From Cohnella sp. OV330 (lineage in GTDB: Bacteria; Bacillota; Bacilli; Paenibacillales; Paenibacillaceae): a stretch of DNA of 64,000 nucleotides. The position numbers and the translations under genes were made by a program. Location of the stretch: contig NZ_FOKE01000014.1 of assembly GCF_900112065.1 (NCBI RefSeq), positions 186,001 to 250,000 on the forward strand, given 5' to 3'. Below, one piece after another: positions 62,452 to 64,000 of the stretch; the stretch's first letter is position 1; every line of letters begins with the position of its first letter. Below the pieces are notes generated by a model. That model ran no database searches. It was given only the letters and a program-made list of their open reading frames with translations, and was not told the DNA's origin.

Positions 62452-64000
62452 TCAGAGCCGCCGAAGCAGCCCGGCGATTCGTCGATCGCCTCTATTGAGC
62501 GTGACGGCGAAGGCCGTGATAACCTCCCCGTCTATCTCCGCCGACTGCTGCGCCTGTAGGAACTCGGCCAGCCTGGCGTCGGCGTTCTCCCGCAGCGCTT
62601 CGGGCGACAGGCATTTCAGCAGGAAGTACAGGTTACGCCCCTCCGCCGTCCATTGCTCGTCGATCCCAAGATCCGCCTGGAACAGCGCCTGCCGCCGCTG
62701 TCTCTCCGCCAGCAGGCGCTCCTCCGTCACTATGCCGTCCTGCGGGATGCCGAGCCGCTCGAACTGCTCCGGCGGCGCTTCGGTATCCCGCATCAGCTGC
62801 GCCAACAGCCGGATCATCCGGGCTTCCGCCTTCGGATCCTCGACCGTCCCGTTCTGTTCGGGATCCTCGCGGAGATCGAACAGGAGATGACCGTACAGGT
62901 ACGGATTCAGGTGCGGACGGGCGCCGACCTTGATCGTACGAACCCCTTTCGTGAAGCCGAAGGGCTCCTGCAGCTCGATGTCCGCCAGTTCCCCGGCGCC
63001 AAAGGGCTGGTGCATGTGCGTCGGCATCAGCGTGTATTCGTACAGCGGCCCGTTGGCCGGATCGCCGGGTCCCCGCATGTAGATGTAGCGGCCGTCCGTC
63101 ACGTTCACGTGGCCGCCGTGGATGCCGAACAGCGCGGCCTCGCGGACCGGCCGACCATTATCGATGACGGCGTGGAGCGAGCGGCCCTGCATATCCTTCG
63201 GCTGCTCGGCGCCAAAGTAATGCAACAGTGTCGGCGCGAGATCGATCGTCTGCACCAGCGCGTCCGAACGCGTCGCCGCGCGGCCATAGCGGGGATCCCA
63301 AATGAACAGCGGGATATGCGAGATTTCATTATAGAGCGGCTGGATGTTCTTGCCCCACCAGCGGTGCTCGCCGAGCATGAACCCATGGTCGGTGTTCACG
63401 ATCAGCATCGTGTCCTTCCACAGGTCGAGCCTGTCGAAGGCATCCAGCACCTTCCCCAAGTACGCGTCGCACATGCTGACGAGCGCGGCGTATTCGAGGA
63501 CGGCGTGGCGGACCTCCTCCGGCGTCTCTTTTACTTTGCCGTAGTCGGGCCAGTCGAAGTGCTTGCCGTTATAGAGGTGCGGGTACAGGTCCTTGTACTT
63601 CTGCTGGGTGAAAAAAGGTTCGTGCGGATCGAACGCCTCGATCTGCAGAAACCAGTTGTCCTGCCCGCGGTTGGTCTCGATAAATTCGAGGCCGTTTGCT
63701 ATCGTAACCGCGAGCGGCTGCTTGTCCTCCGTATCCAGATACGGACGGTTTACCCAGTCCTGGCGCCACAGGTCGCCGATCTTCGGGCCCGACAGCGATT
63801 CGGGGATGTCCGGATCGGCCACATGGCCCTTCCAGGGGTCGCCTTCCTGGCCTCGGGCAAACTCCCAGGAGTTGTACTGCGTATGGTACGTCGCGCCCCC
63901 CGCTTCAAAGTAATGCCCATGGTCCGTACACAGATGCGTGTAGACGCCCTGCGCCCGCAGCAGTCCGATGACCGAGTCGTCGAACGGCTCCAGCGGCCCC
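62452..64000 (-). CDS. Sulfatase family protein (partial, 5' end outside window)
   Basis: About 516 codons are visible, and the frame is open to the right edge (TDHGHYFEAGGATYHTQYNS region). The alkaline-phosphatase-fold sulfatase pattern is clear: VNTDHGFMLGEHRWWGKN carries metal-binding Asp/His and the substrate Lys, then a PLFIWDP strand, DLAPTLLHYFG and the C-terminal subdomain (FDLREDPEQNGT). The formylglycine motif CxPSR should lie beyond the edge. An in-frame GTG at 63822 is not the start, since family sequence continues upstream. Such enzymes desulfate glycans or small esters; a glycan substrate fits the neighbouring loci. Confidence 0.92.
   Translation of the reverse strand, partial: GPLEPFDDSVIGLLRAQGVYTHLCTDHGHYFEAGGATYHTQYNSWEFARGQEGDPWKGHVADPDIPESLSGPKIGDLWRQDWVNRPYLDTEDKQPLAVTIANGLEFIETNRGQDNWFLQIEAFDPHEPFFTQQKYKDLYPHLYNGKHFDWPDYGKVKETPEEVRHAVLEYAALVSMCDAYLGKVLDAFDRLDLWKDTMLIVNTDHGFMLGEHRWWGKNIQPLYNEISHIPLFIWDPRYGRAATRSDALVQTIDLAPTLLHYFGAEQPKDMQGRSLHAVIDNGRPVREAALFGIHGGHVNVTDGRYIYMRGPGDPANGPLYEYTLMPTHMHQPFGAGELADIELQEPFGFTKGVRTIKVGARPHLNPYLYGHLLFDLREDPEQNGTVEDPKAEARMIRLLAQLMRDTEAPPEQFERLGIPQDGIVTEERLLAERQRRQALFQADLGIDEQWTAEGRNLYFLLKCLSPEALRENADARLAEFLQAQQSAEIDGEVITAFAVTLNRGDRRIAGLLRRL

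Overview
This window reads as chromosomal DNA of a Paenibacillus- or Cohnella-like member of the Firmicutes (Paenibacillaceae). I infer this from strong Shine-Dalgarno sequences with frequent GTG and TTG starts, lipoprotein signal peptides with Gram-positive style linkers, YesM/YesN-type two-component pairs beside carbohydrate ABC importers, CcpA-like cre sites, and moderately high GC. No rRNA or tRNA gene was seen. No database could be searched, so family names rest on motifs, length and context.

Layout. (1) 1-8835, minus strand: a sugar-uptake locus with a DUF1680/GH127-like enzyme, an aldose-epimerase-like protein, an AraC-type response regulator, a YesM-type kinase, two LplB/LplC-like permeases and the start of a lipoprotein binding protein; a divergent AraC regulator follows (9030-9887). 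(2) 10026-13953: an SRAP/YedK protein, an OmpR-type two-component system, an internal fragment of a PF04185 phosphoesterase, and a BcrC/PAP2 phosphatase. (3) 13983-17300: a lower-GC accessory block with a truncated quinone-oxidoreductase-like gene, an HxlR regulator, and an SDR-MerR operon under a classical MerR promoter. It is bordered by duplicated pieces of the neighbouring sulfurtransferase 3' end. (4) 17338-23370, minus strand: a probable organosulfur uptake operon (aldo/keto reductase, LLM flavin monooxygenase, SsuCAB-like transporter, sulfurtransferase) with a possible attenuator in its leader. (5) 23504-29100: a mixed region with a ribbon-helix-helix/ankyrin fusion, an ABC-exporter remnant, an IS630-derived HTH protein lacking its nuclease, a DUF6176 protein, a hybrid kinase with a degenerate receiver, and further debris.

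(6) 29408-41254: an AraC regulator, a truncated GH88/105 gene, an unrecognised 612-aa protein, and a convergent operon (response regulator, kinase, binding protein, two permeases, GH127 beta-L-arabinofuranosidase). (7) 41475-56779, minus strand: the largest glycan locus (kinase, response regulator, binding protein, two permeases, GH43 of the exo-beta-1,3-galactanase type, GH3, two paralogous nucleoside-hydrolase-like proteins, GH78 alpha-L-rhamnosidase). (8) 57036-64000: a secreted alpha/beta-hydrolase-like protein with a PKD-like tail, two small exported proteins in AT-rich DNA, a decayed ORF, the 3' tail of a group II intron, and a sulfatase cut by the window edge.

Together the three kinase/regulator/ABC/glycosidase modules suggest uptake and intracellular trimming of plant cell-wall side chains rich in arabinofuranose, rhamnose and galactose (arabinogalactan or rhamnogalacturonan I). 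The cytoplasmic enzymes lack signal peptides, so oligosaccharides are probably imported first. The substrate assignment is inference.
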